A stretch of DNA of 64,000 bases, from contig JAKSZU010000002.1 in NCBI GenBank assembly GCA_026018925.1, positions 155,427,900-155,491,899 of the forward strand. The letters run 5' to 3'. Below, piece after piece: positions 53,306 to 64,000 of the stretch. The notes under the pieces were generated by a model. The model was not told the origin of the DNA. It ran no database searches and was given only the letters and a program-made list of their open reading frames with translations. The stretch comes from Tupaia tana (taxonomy: Eukaryota; Chordata; Mammalia; Scandentia; Tupaiidae). Each line of letters opens with the position of its first letter. Position 1 is the first letter of the stretch. A program made the position numbers and the translations under genes.

Positions 53306-56300
53306 ACAAAAGATTTTTAAAACACCTGAAATATTAAATAACAATTTAAGAGCTAAATGATAATACAGCAGACCAAGAGAGGTTCTAAAGCTGAATATTG
53401 TATGACTTAAATGAATGGCATCAAGACGAGTATCTGCAACTAAGGACAGAGAGGCGTTATTGGGAGCAATAGTGGTCTTGAATAGTTCTATGGAAAAATG
53501 GATCTAGAACGAAAAGTGGATCTAGATGTCGAGTGGAAAGTGAGTGGAAAGCCTTTTAGTAGGAGATACATGTTGAACCAGATATGGAAAAAAATGGAAA
53601 TAAAAAATGGGGTAAAATGAGGGACATAACAAGGACAAAGTAAAATAAGTGAGCATTAGCAAGACTAAAGAAGGGATCTAAAGCTAGTCGCCATTTCGGT
53701 GGGTTGGGGGGCTATAGGGAGATAAGTTTGTAAAAATAAAGACCAAAGTACATGCAACTGATAGAAAATTTTAGAAGCTAAACCAGGGATATTTCAGTGA
53801 GTTCCTCCTTCCTTTCTTTTCCACTTCAAAAATTCAAACTTGTATTCTTTGTGGGGAAGAGTTGGATTTGAAGAGAACCCTTGAGCCAGAACATACTGAT
53901 TGGCTAATGAGTGAATATAAAAAGGATGGAAAAGAATAGATTTGAATAGATTCCAAGGCCACAAGTTATTCAGAAGTCTGAATAAGAGGGGCCCATTAGC
54001 AGAGATGGAAAAGTTGGGAGGGCTGTTTATTTCTGTAAGCTTTATTTGGGAAAATAAATTTTCATCAGATACTATTTCATGTTGAGTAGGATATTCATTC
54101 ACCTGGAGTTGACTCTTCAGGGGAATCTGACAATACCTTAAAAACATTCTAGATTCGTGTGGAATAACCATGGGTGTAAAGGAGGAAAGCTGAGTCTGGG
54201 GGTCCCAGTGGACCTCAGGAGACCCTAGCAAATGGACTTCCTACCTCCGCCACACAGCGGATAGAGAATATTATTTACAGATAAATAATTAAAATCTGAC
54301 TTCTCATCTGCTTGAACTTTTATCTAAATTTTCCCCTTTCTTCCCAGGGACACCTAAGAACCTTTTTCCATGTAAAACTATGGTCCCTGTAATGAGTGAA
54401 GATTAAACTGCCTAAATAAGCAGGCCAAGTAGGTGAGGTGGAAGGCAACGAGAAGCCGGGGAAAGCATTAAGCAACCCATGCCCTAAGAAAAAAATGTGT
54501 TCTGAGAATTTGCAAAAATAACCTCTCCTGGCACATCATTATTTAAGCTCCCATCAACAGACCTCTCTACACTAAAGTTCCACTTCTCAAAAAGTATGTT
54601 TCTTTTGGCTTCCATGCTGACGAGAGGGAATTTTTATTATATGGTATTTCAGCTGCTAGAAACTCACTCCTTGAAGAAGGGAATGTTTAGGGTAGTGGGT
54701 AAAGCTTAGAAATGTGATGAAACCTTTTGATTATAATAACAGCAAACTCTTTTCAGAAGATTCATCCACATGGAGCCTCTGCAGTCTACAAACCATGGCT
54801 GATCTTGGCCCCCTCTCCATTGCCTGGCCCTGTTGATGGATAGGACCAGATGTCTCCTGCTAAGGCTTCTGGGTGTGTGGTTGAATCGTGCAGCTCTTAG
54901 GACCTGCTGAATCATGAATATATACCAAAAATGAATTTAAGGACATTTAAAGTTCTTTCGGAGGAAGGCTGACGTGTGTTAACATCTATTTCAGAGACAC
55001 TTTAGACAACATTCACTCATATTTCAGGATACTGGTCCATGAATGGGCCCGTTGTGTCTACAGTCTAACCAGATGGGGACTTGGGGTAGGCCTGGGGCTT
55101 CTATGAGTCCTGTGGTGGCATTTGACTCTTGCAGGATACTTTGCTTGGTCTTAACCAACTCCTATCTTCAGCTCTTTCCATAGCAAGAAGAAAAGATCCG
55201 ATAGGCAGGTCACTTAATGATGTGTAGACAGAGTTATTTAGACAAAGGACTGCCCAGCTGAGATCATACATGAAATAGGGCCCAGACAATATACCCCTGG
55301 ATGAAGTAATTCCTTATGGTGCCTTTATAAGTAAATACCTCTGTAGCTACCCAGTCTGAGGCAGGGACATGGGGAACAAGGGGGATCTCTGTAGGAATGG
55401 ATATCAGTGCCTGCTTCCGAATATCCCAACCTGTGTGCTGTACATCATGAACAGGATACAGAAGGTCTCCTGGCCAATCTTTGACCAATTTTCAGTTGAT
55501 TCCCAGAGATCTCTTGTTGTTCTGCTGGGGAGCCAATTTACGTAAACTGAGCATCAATGGCACAAGCTTTACTCAATGGTCAAGGAATAGAGAAGTGGGA
55601 GGTGAGCTTGCAAATCAACTTGCCATTCATCTTGAGTTGAGTAATTGAAGATATAGCAAATGGGGTAATGGAGGGTTGGGATAGGGTTATAGAGAGGGAG
55701 GACTATTCAAAGTTTTTTTTTGAAAATGTGGGAATTTCTTGGAATTCCAAAACCCACCTCCTTTTTCTCCTTCTGAGGACATTTCTGGTGGTACCCCTGG
55801 TGATTGTCAACTACCATGGTCCTGGTAGGTGTGTTATCTAGTATGTAAATTATTTTATCATGAGGTTTGGGGTTCTCTAGAGATTACTGTTACAGCAATC
55901 TTGGATTCCACTGGTTTAGGCTGATGTTTTAGTGAGAGTTTTATCTTATCTGCTGGCACACATCCTATGGTCTAAAAGAAAGAACAGATACCACTAGAGA
56001 GGGGCTGGGATCTGGTAAGAGCATAGATTATGTGGTGGGTGACAAATTGCCTTCAGTCGTGAGCAATCTTGTCATTCCACCCAGGTTGCCCAGCAGAAAT
56101 GCCTGGTGAAGCATGCTGGGAACCTCTACCGGACCACAAGGGCATGGGAAAGGTTTTCGCTCCTGACTCTGCCACCCAGCTGAGGCTTTGGATCCAATGT
56201 CACAACCACTTCTTTGTCTTGAGTTCTCACTGCTTTAACATGAGAAGATTGGGCAGATGGTTTCGTGGGGTTAGTTTTGCATTTAGTGCATGTCAGATGT

Positions 56301-57516
56301 GTACTGAGAATGTCCTAGAATATAGAAATGAGGCTTTTGCCCTGTTATGATCACAGCAACTTCATTTTGACCTGTTTTACCCATTTGAAGATCATGATCT
56401 GTAGTTATTACACTGAATGCTGATGGTTTGTCCACAATGAAGACTCTGGTCTGAGGAAAGGGTGTGTGGCAGCAGGTGGAAGTTTCTCTGTCTGTGGATA
56501 TGTTGGTTGAGACACCCACAGTTTGTCTAGGGGGTCCTAGGCCTTGAACATTTTCAGATTCTGTGCTGAAATCAAACAAATTAGCCCACTGGCTCCAAAA
56601 CATCTAGGTTTCCCTGAAATTTTTTCTGTATGTATAGGGATTTGGCTTTTACAGGTAGACTTGAGAAAACACTCTACTTCAGTGATTGAAGACAAAAACC
56701 TTGGACAAATATAGGTCCTTGGCAGAAAACCTCAACTACTGTGCTCTTTGGCTACTCCCTAGCAGACCACAGGCCTCACCTGGAATATGCTCCCCAGGTC
56801 TCCCCAAACTCTACCCTTGGATTCAGATTAACAAAACCATGTTAAAGGGTCACTGCTTCAGGTCCACTCTTGGGCACACCCTTCCCTCTCTGGACTGTCA
56901 GTTTTCTCATTCATAAAGGAGATGGACTCTCTCTAAGACATACTCCCAACCTATAAGAGATCCTATCACTGAGCTCACCAGGAGGAATGATGTGGTGACA
57001 TTGAGGCTGAGGTATGTCAAGGCATGAGGGCACTTCAGGGGACTCCAGGGTCTTCACTTTTGCTCTAGGAGCCCCTGGTAAATGCTACCAACTCGCTGAG
57101 CTGAGGGTCCAAGCAGCATGTTCTGTGTAGGATCACAGTTATTTTAGAAACTGCCCATGCATATTCCCTTATCGTCCAGTCACAAATCCTCCTTGCAGTG
57201 GAGGCAGCCTCTCTTTCTCCCTCTGTTTAGCTAGGCTTCACTAGAAGGCAAGAGGCAGTGAGCAGATCCTGCTGGGAGACACCACCATTCAAGGTCATCA
57301 GCGAAGAGAATATATACCTTTAACAACATCTAAAAATCTGGAAATCATGTTTACCTATTGGAGTGACAACTGAACAGATACAGACAGAGATGGGACAGAG
57401 ACATTTTGATGCCTATCCTTTGGGGCCATATGAATTATTTATCTACTGAAAATATTAAATTTAAAAATGTATTTATATCCAGTGGAACTTCCTCATCTCT
57501 AATTGAATAAGTAGAC
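53306..57516. other. intron 1, mostly unassigned
   Basis: About 4.2 kb without SINE or recognisable L1. Several open frames (53794-54231, 55264-55488, 56069-56350) show no domain I know. 55100-55500 on the minus strand encodes a fairly protein-like stretch (HVPASDWVATEVFTYKGT) that may be an old retroelement remnant, but I cannot place it. Confidence 0.35.
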
Positions 57517-57746
57517 TTAAAAAAAAAAGCTTATTTATTTTTTCCATGACAGAGGCAGAGAGAGAAAGGAAAGAGGGAGAGTCAAACAGAGAGATAGGCA
57601 CTTCCAACCATTCCTCAATCCATGATACAACCCCAGTCTCAGCAGGCTTAGCTCACAGGCTCACAGGTTTAGGGTGGTTCCAACAAACCCAAGACCTTTT
57701 CTACCTGGGTTCAGTTGCATTACCATTGCACTACCACTTGACCCTG
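57517..57746 (-). mobile_element. old tRNA-SINE variant, minus strand
   Basis: A-run, 'ccatgacagaggcagagaga', 'cctcaatccatgatacaacc', 'gttcagttgcattaccattg', 'cactaccacttgaccc'. Same subfamily as 27115-27347. Confidence 0.65.
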
Positions 57747-60049
57747 ACATTTTTATTCAACATTAGTTAAGTCCTTCACTTGTGATTTAGGGATATACAT
57801 TCACATTAAAAGAGTTTTTTTGTGTTTCGTTTTTGTTTTTGTTTAAACACATGGTTCCTAATCTAAGGGCATAAAGCAATGTTCTGTGGTTTGGATTGGT
57901 TTGATTTTCTCAGTCTGCGCTGCAGACTTGCAAACAGCAGCCAGCCAGGGCTCAGAGATCCACAGTCAAGGTCGCTCTCACCGTTCTTCTTTGAATACCA
58001 CTACCTCACGGGAGCTTCCAGTAGCTATCCTGAAGAGCAAGACTAAAGACAATCAACTGAACAGGCCCTACCTCCACCTTGTGTACAGTCTCTGATGGGT
58101 GTCCGCCCCTGCTCCTCCCCTCCTGGTCAGGTTTCTTAACCTACTTTGCAGGCCAGGGTGGTCCACACAGCAATCTATCCTTCTGTTGGTCTATATTCCC
58201 TCAAGAACAGCAGAGTACAAGCAATCTCTGCATTTGGGCCCAGAGCTTGTTCAGAAGCGACACAGGATTCATGTTTGTTGAGTTGCCCTGGATCAGGGCC
58301 AGGAACTAGACACCTGTCTGACCCTATAGCGGAAGCTTCAACTTACCTATCTTTTTACTAGCTCCAGGGTTTTGCTACTGAACTCCATCTGTTGGCTGAG
58401 GGAGCACTATTTTTTCTAACAAACTACCTGGTGCACTCACATTACCTGGCTTGATCTCAATGGGTTTTGGATTCTACTGACCACACTCCACAAGCCTCTT
58501 AGTTTCCTCTGCTCATCTTCACAATAGATACTCTCCTTTCCTGAGAGCCCAAAACAACACCATCACCATGTCTAAAGCTACCCTGGGTTTTCCAGCAGTC
58601 AGGTCTCTTCCTTATATTTACTGGGCTCTGTGGGTGGGTCTAATTCCCTATTCCAGTCACTCTCAGTCTGGCCCATTCCCCAGTAGCTTAGCAAGCTGGC
58701 CTTGTCTCAAATCATAACATTCCTTTCCCTATACATTTCTGTGTATGACTTTTATAGTCCACTTTAGTATGCATTTGTCTGCATAAAATATGACACTAAT
58801 ACTGTGTGACCGAGTGTGGGAATATGTAACAAAATCCACTATATCCCAACCCAATCTCCCCAAAGACATTCAGAATTATAAAATGTGGAAAGCAGAAGAT
58901 AACTTAGGAATGCTGGTGCATTTGTCTTATTATCCAGAAGGTTCCAAGCCCTGAGGTTTAGATCCAGCCTCTACACAAGGATAAACTCACACCAAACGCT
59001 CACCTCCCTTGATGACCAGGGGTGGAAGCCCAGGCAGTCCTTTCTAGCACCACCTGCCTGTTTCCCAGCTTAGCCTCTCGCCTGAGCTCTCAGCTGTGCT
59101 CTGAGCTCTCCATTCTGTCACGGAGGGGCTTCCCTGGATTGCTTTTTCTTCTTTTCTCACCTCCGTTAACATCTCCCAGAATGTATAAGATGAATGAAAT
59201 GGCGATAGAATTCAAAGGGGTGTGTGTGTGTGTATAGATTCTATCAAAGATCTGATCAGGGAGGGAGCAGAGCTACCAGGAAAGTTGTGGATGGTATTTG
59301 AACTTAACTCAGCCATCCTCCCTTCTTCCTAGTGCTGTGGATAATAACTGTAGACTGGCTGCTATTCCTGAAGCTTCTTACATAATTTCATCAAGTGCTG
59401 ATGGAACAGATAAGAAATCACATTCCAAACAATTTTTCCTCAGTCTGTGTCAACATGTGTCAGCTAGAGCTAAAAGAATCAAGCAAAAACAAAAGTGATT
59501 TTACTTGCCCTATTCCCAGCCACCTGTTTGAGTGTTCCTTTGAACTCATTAGCCAGCTGTGTGGGTGTCTTGAAACTTCACCTCAGGAAATTCGCTCAGT
59601 GGACAAAGGATTGATTCCCAACCTTCCGACAAGAGGAACATCAGGGTTCTTGTGGACAGTCGTGAGTCTCCTGTTGGGAAGGAATTTTAAGGCATGATCT
59701 CTTCACCTTTCCTTTTTCGTTTCTCTTTTTTCGTTGGAGGCCTCTCTGGGAATGCTCAGTCATTCCCTTTGCTGATTCTACCTATTGCCTCATGTGAACT
59801 CTACTCCCACCCTCCCCAAAACCCACAGCCCAAGCTCCAGCTTTTCTCCACCTGTCTTCCTCTGTCAAGCCTCTAAGAGGCTTTGGCCCATAGAAGTAAC
59901 ATTTCAGACCTGTTTGCTGCCTTGAAATCTTATTTTCATTCACTTGTTAACTCCTTTGCTACTTTCTGTGTGAACCACAGATTTTGGTAGTTATACCAAC
60001 AAGTAGTATTGAGATATTCATACAGTACGTTTATACAGGAATATTATCC
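57747..60049. other. intron 1, no confident feature
   Basis: Moderate GC, no tRNA-SINE. 57850-58730 has compositional character of an old retroelement but no landmark I trust. A short (TG)n lies at about 59219-59232. Confidence 0.35.
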
Positions 60050-60330
60050 ATTCAAAATTATATTGAACATCTACTATGTGAGGAATGCTGTTCTAAAGAT
60101 GACCAGCCTTATTCAAGCTTACAATTAAGCTGGAGCAACTAAATATGCATCAAAATAACTATTATGAGATGACAGAATAAAAAAGGCATGGGGGAGTCAG
60201 AGGTCATTCTGGAGTGTGTGGGGCCAAGAGGGAAGGTGCTGAGGTGATAGTTACTTAAGGAAAGCCTGAAGATTTGAACAGGCTGAAAACTGGAAGAAGG
60301 GCCTTGCGAGTGGACAGTATAGTACAAGCC
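60050..60330 (+). mobile_element. ancient mammalian repeat, unnamed
   Basis: 'ttgaacatctactatgtgag', 'gaatgctgttctaaagatga', 'ggtgctgaggtgatagttac' and 'gaagggccttgcgag' match the same type as 29760-30160. Confidence 0.45.
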
Positions 60331-60649
60331 AAGGGCAGACGGGGGAATGAGGATTCCCGTGACTTCACTGAGCAGTACGAATTTAAGAGCGGAGGGAGGC
60401 CATGCAAGTCTAAGTAAGGATGGAGCCTGCCAGGCAAGTCCCTGGTATCAGGATGAATGGAAGGTCAAGAATTGGTGGGCTCTGTGGGGGAAGAACTGGC
60501 AGAACTCATTGGCTATGAAGGATCAGAGAAAACGAAGTCTCAGTATCAGAGAGGAATTCCAGCTAGTTTTAGGTTACAATTAATCAATTAATCTGTGTGT
60601 AAATTGGATACAAGTTCATAATTGAGAGTCTAAGCAATATCGTATTTCT

Positions 60650-61012
60650 GTATTTTCTTTAAATAGGCCTAAATCTATGGATACTTCTTGAAAACATTCT
60701 ACATGAGACAAGCAAGACACAAAAGGACAGATGTTATACAATTCCACTTATATGAGGATTTCTAGAGAGGAAAAATTCTCAGAGACTGAAAGTAGAATGG
60801 TGTTTACCAGGTTCTGGGAAGTAGGGAGAATGGGGAGTTCTTACTTAATGGCACAAAGTTCTTAGTCTGAGAAGATTGAAAAGTTTTGAAGATGGGTTGT
60901 GGTGATGGTTACTAATAATATGAATGTGCTTAATGTACACTAAAATGAAATGAACACTTAAAATGTTTAAAATGATAAATTTTATGTTGTGTGTATTTTA
61001 CCACAACTGAAC
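60650..61012 (+). mobile_element. old L1 3' end (L1M type)
   Basis: 'aagcaagacacaaaaggaca', 'tacaattccacttatatgag', 'gtagaatggtgtttaccagg', 'ttttatgttgtgtgtatttt' then 'accacaactga' is the typical L1M 3' end order. Confidence 0.75.
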
Positions 61013-61099
61013 AAACAAATCCTTACTCTGACTCTGACTTTCATCAACTGGGCCTAGTGGAAATTGTTTCATTGTACATATAACTTGACTTGAAAATGA

Positions 61100-61190
61100 T
61101 TTGGTAATTTCTCGAAATTCTATTTTTCTATTTTGCTGAGTCATATGGTAATTCTCTGTTTAACATTTTGAGAAATTGTAGCGTATGAGT
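61100..61190 (-). mobile_element. short L1 fragment, minus strand
   Basis: 'tcatatggtaattctctgtt', 'aacattttgagaaattg' is the same L1 segment seen at 62428-62462. Confidence 0.55.
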
Positions 61191-61836
61191 TTTAGAGGGA
61201 CACCAAAACCATAGCAGTATCCAAAACAGTATTTTATTTTCTTATACTTTTGCTCTTACAAGGCATTCGAGTAGTGACTTCTTAACTATCCACAGAAGCT
61301 TGAAGCTGTACATTTAGGAATCATTCTCATAGAAGGGAGAACTTATGTGAGAAGGCGATGTCACTTGGGGAGACGGGTAAGAGAAGGGAAAGAGGTCAGT
61401 GTGGGACTTTGAGGGCTTCACATTTAGGGAGCAGAATGTGAAAGAAGAGACACCAAAGGAAATAAGGGAGAAGTATAGAGCTATCAAAGGCCATTCTAGC
61501 AAAGACCTAAAATGAAAATTACAATCAAAGTAACCAAAGAAAGAGAAAGTTTCCAACACAAAATCAGCATTGTCAAAAAGAAAATAAGAAACAAAAATGT
61601 CGTTAGTTGAGAGAATTTGTACTTAGCAGCAGGATTTCCAAGATCACTAGAGAGCTGGAAAGAAAGGACTATACTTTATTGGTAAATTGTGCATTTGAGG
61701 ATTTGGGAGTTGGTACTTGCCTATGTAGCTGGGAATCTGGAGGATCTAACTTAGTCTCAATATACTAATTAGGTCCTATATGTGGATCAATATAATTGTG
61801 ACCTTGATTGATATTTTTAAATGATTAACAATTTTA
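61191..61836. other. intron 1, no feature supported
   Basis: Unassigned DNA between L1 pieces and the mariner element. Confidence 0.35.
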
Positions 61837-61915
61837 TTGGGTTGTCAGGAAAGTCATGATGTATTTTTCTGTTTTTCTATTAAAAAATGCATCATGACTT
61901 TCCCTCATGACCCAA
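61837..61915. mobile_element. 79-bp mariner-type MITE
   Basis: Terminal inverted repeats of about 27 bp (TTGGGTTGTCAGGAAAGTC on the left, its imperfect complement ending GACCCAA on the right) surround a very short centre. TA dinucleotides flank both ends (61835-61836 and 61916-61917). Length and layout match the MADE1 type of mariner MITE, but the repeat sequence differs from Hsmar1. Confidence 0.82.
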
Positions 61916-61919
61916 TATT

Positions 61920-63740
61920 TGGTATAATTTCCATACCATAAAATCCTTCCATTTTAAATGTGCAATAATTCTTAGCATATTTTCAGAGATGTGTAACTAC
62001 CACTCCAGCATGCTTTTAGAATATTTCTATGATTTCAAAACAAAAATTTGTGCCCTGTAGTTGCTCCCAATTCTCACCCCCCTAGCCATAGGCACTAATT
62101 CTGTCTCTGTAGATCTGTCTCTTTTTTGACATTTCATAAAAGTAGAATCATACATACATGTTTTTGTGTCTGACTTCTTTCACTGAGCACAAAACTTTTG
62201 AGTTTCATTCACGTGTGTCAGTATGTCATTCCTTTTTATTACCAAGAAGTATTCTATTGTATGGATAGACCACTTTTGCTCATCTATTAACCAGCTAGTG
62301 AACATTTGTGTTGTTTCCACTTTTTGGCTATTGAGAACAATGCTGCTATGAACATTCACGTACATGTGTTGGACATGGGTTGCCATTTCTCCTGGATAGA
62401 AACCTAAAAGTGGAATTGCTGTGTCTTATGGTAATTCTCCACTTAACATTTTGAGAAATTGCCAAACCATTTTTCAAAATGGCTGCACCATTTTACATTC
62501 TCACCAGCAGTGTGTGAGGCTTCTAAGATCTCCACATCCTCACCAATGATTGTTACTGTCTTTTACACTCTAGCCATTCTAGTGAGCATGAAGTAGCATT
62601 TTATCATGTTTTTGACTTTAATTTCCTTAGTGACTGATGATATCAAACATCTTTTTATATACTTCTTTGCTATTTGATAACTTCTTTGGAGAAATGTCTA
62701 CTAAAATCCCTTTATCAATTTAAAAAATTGGGTTATACATTTATTTTTACTTGTAATTTTTTATATTGTCTAGATAATAAAGTCCACATGGAGTATATGA
62801 TTTGCAATTTGTTTTCTAGTCTGTGGGTTGTCTTTTCACTTTCAGATGGAGTATCTTAAAGTACTTAACATTGATGAAGTCTTATTTATCAGTTTGTTTC
62901 TTTTATCACTTGCACTTTTTTGTGTTATTTCTAAGAAATAATTGCCTAACTCAAAGTCATGGAGATTTACTCCTATGTTTTCTTTTATAAGTTTTATACT
63001 TTCAAGCTGTTTTGTTTATGTTTGTGACCCATGTTTAGTTAACTTTTGTGCATAGTCGTAACTGTTCCTTTCCCATTGAAGTTGTTGACACTTTTGTAAA
63101 AAAAAAAATCAACTGACCATAAATGTAGTTTGTTTTGGGCTCTCAATTTTGTTCCACTGATCCATATGCTTATCCTTATGCAAGCATCACATTGCCGTGG
63201 TTACTTTAGCTTTTATCAAACTTTCAAATCATTATTTTCAAGTCCTACAACTTTGTTCTTTTTTGAAGATCATTTTGGCTGTTGTGAGTCACTTGTATTT
63301 TCATATGCCATTCATGATGAATGTGCCAGTTTACGCAAGAAAGCCAGCTGGGACTTTGATAGATGTCGAATCTGTAGACCAGTTTGGAGAGTATTGCCAT
63401 CATAATAATATTAAGTCTTCTGATCCAGGAACATGGGATGTCCTTCCATTTATTTCAGCTCTAGTTTCCATCAGCAATGCTTCATAGTTTTCAATGTTCC
63501 AGTCTTGCACTACTTTTATGAAATACTTTTAAATATATTTATTCTTTTTGACGTTATTGTTCATGGAATTGTTTTCCTAATTTTGTTTTTGTAGTATATA
63601 AAATATAATTTATTTGGAGGTACTCATTGACCTTGCTGAATTTGCTTATTAATTCTGATAGTATTTTGTGGATTGATTAGGATTCTCTTCGTATGAGTTT
63701 ATACCAGATCATATTTTTTTTCAAATAAAGATAATCACTT
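61920..63740 (-). mobile_element. L1 3' half, minus strand
   Basis: Long reverse L1: 'tagaatcatacatacatgtt', 'ttctattgtatggatagacc', 'acattttgagaaattgccaa', 'ttttacattctcaccagcag', 'gtcatggagatttactccta', 'tctcaattttgttccactga'. Minor breaks, no SINE insertions. Confidence 0.8.
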
Positions 63741-63769
63741 CTTCCTTTTCAGTCTTAATTGATCTTTAG

Positions 63770-63895
63770 AATCACTCTGGAGGTTATAGTGAGGCATTTT
63801 TCAGATGAGAGGGCTTAAGTCTAGAGAGGGTAAGTACTTTGAGTCACCTAGCCAGGAAATGAATACATCTGGACTAGAGCAGAGGACTTCTGCCT
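63770..63895 (-). mobile_element. MIR fragment, minus strand
   Basis: 'gcatttttcagatgagaggg', 'gagagggtaagtactttgag' and 'tcacctagccaggaaatgaa' match the reversed MIR core. Confidence 0.55.
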
Positions 63896-64000
63896 CCCAT
63901 CCATCATTCTGCATTTTCACCATGCCACCTTCCGTTGATAGAGTCAGCATCTGAGAAGACAATGGACGGCCTGTATCATTGCAACGGGCCCATTGTCTTC

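Noticed and set aside
53794-54231. 145-codon minus-strand open frame
   Set aside because: No domain, no splice context and ordinary intron composition; the length is within chance for AT-rich DNA.

Overview
The window is nuclear DNA from a placental mammal. It contains one recognisable host protein-coding exon: the first coding exon of ENPP6 on the + strand at 43959-44199. Everything from 44200 to the window end should be ENPP6 intron 1, and everything upstream is 5' flanking DNA. The rest is mostly transposable elements: L1, MIR, MaLR/LTR remnants, a Tigger1 DNA transposon, about forty tRNA-derived SINEs, a solo class-II LTR and one nearly complete gammaretrovirus-like provirus.

Host lineage (inference). 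The dominant SINEs are two related tRNA-like families. SINE-L is about 265 bp, with a tRNA-like head, a CT-rich body, an end reading like ccctatagcaaaaacctctcc and an A tail. SINE-S is about 160-200 bp and ends in a caaattaaaataaa-like tail. One older element joins a tRNA-like head to 7SL/Alu-like monomers. Together with the very human-like ENPP6 exon this suggests Euarchontoglires, possibly a colugo; the species call is tentative.

Layout. 1-3338: L1 3' ends broken up by SINEs. 4740-7017: SINEs and a 639-bp solo LTR with a 6-bp target duplication. 8699-12247: a Tigger1 copy carrying SINE insertions, a dimeric SINE, a full-length RPL21 processed pseudogene and the 7SL/tRNA chimera. 13229-21323: an 8.1-kb provirus on the minus strand with nearly identical LTRs, a tRNA-Gly primer site, broken gag and pol, a truncated env, and a GC-rich foreign segment ending in a 37-base poly(A) inside gag. 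21324-28245: old LTR elements including a nearly complete MaLR element. 28245-42660: L1 and SINE mosaics. 42985-46500: low-repeat DNA around ENPP6 exon 1. 47150-64000: intron 1 with ancient repeats, a few SINEs, a 79-bp mariner-type MITE and an L1 3' half.

Most interesting signals: (1) the provirus pairs LTRs that differ by one substitution with many inactivating changes, several of which look like CGA to TGA; (2) its gag holds a CpG-rich, TATA-containing, poly(A)-ended segment unlike retroviral sequence; (3) the solo LTR end contains a primer-binding-site-like sequence between two copies of its own terminus; (4) a dimeric SINE inserted as one unit. I found no CRISPR array, no functional RNA gene and no second intact host gene.
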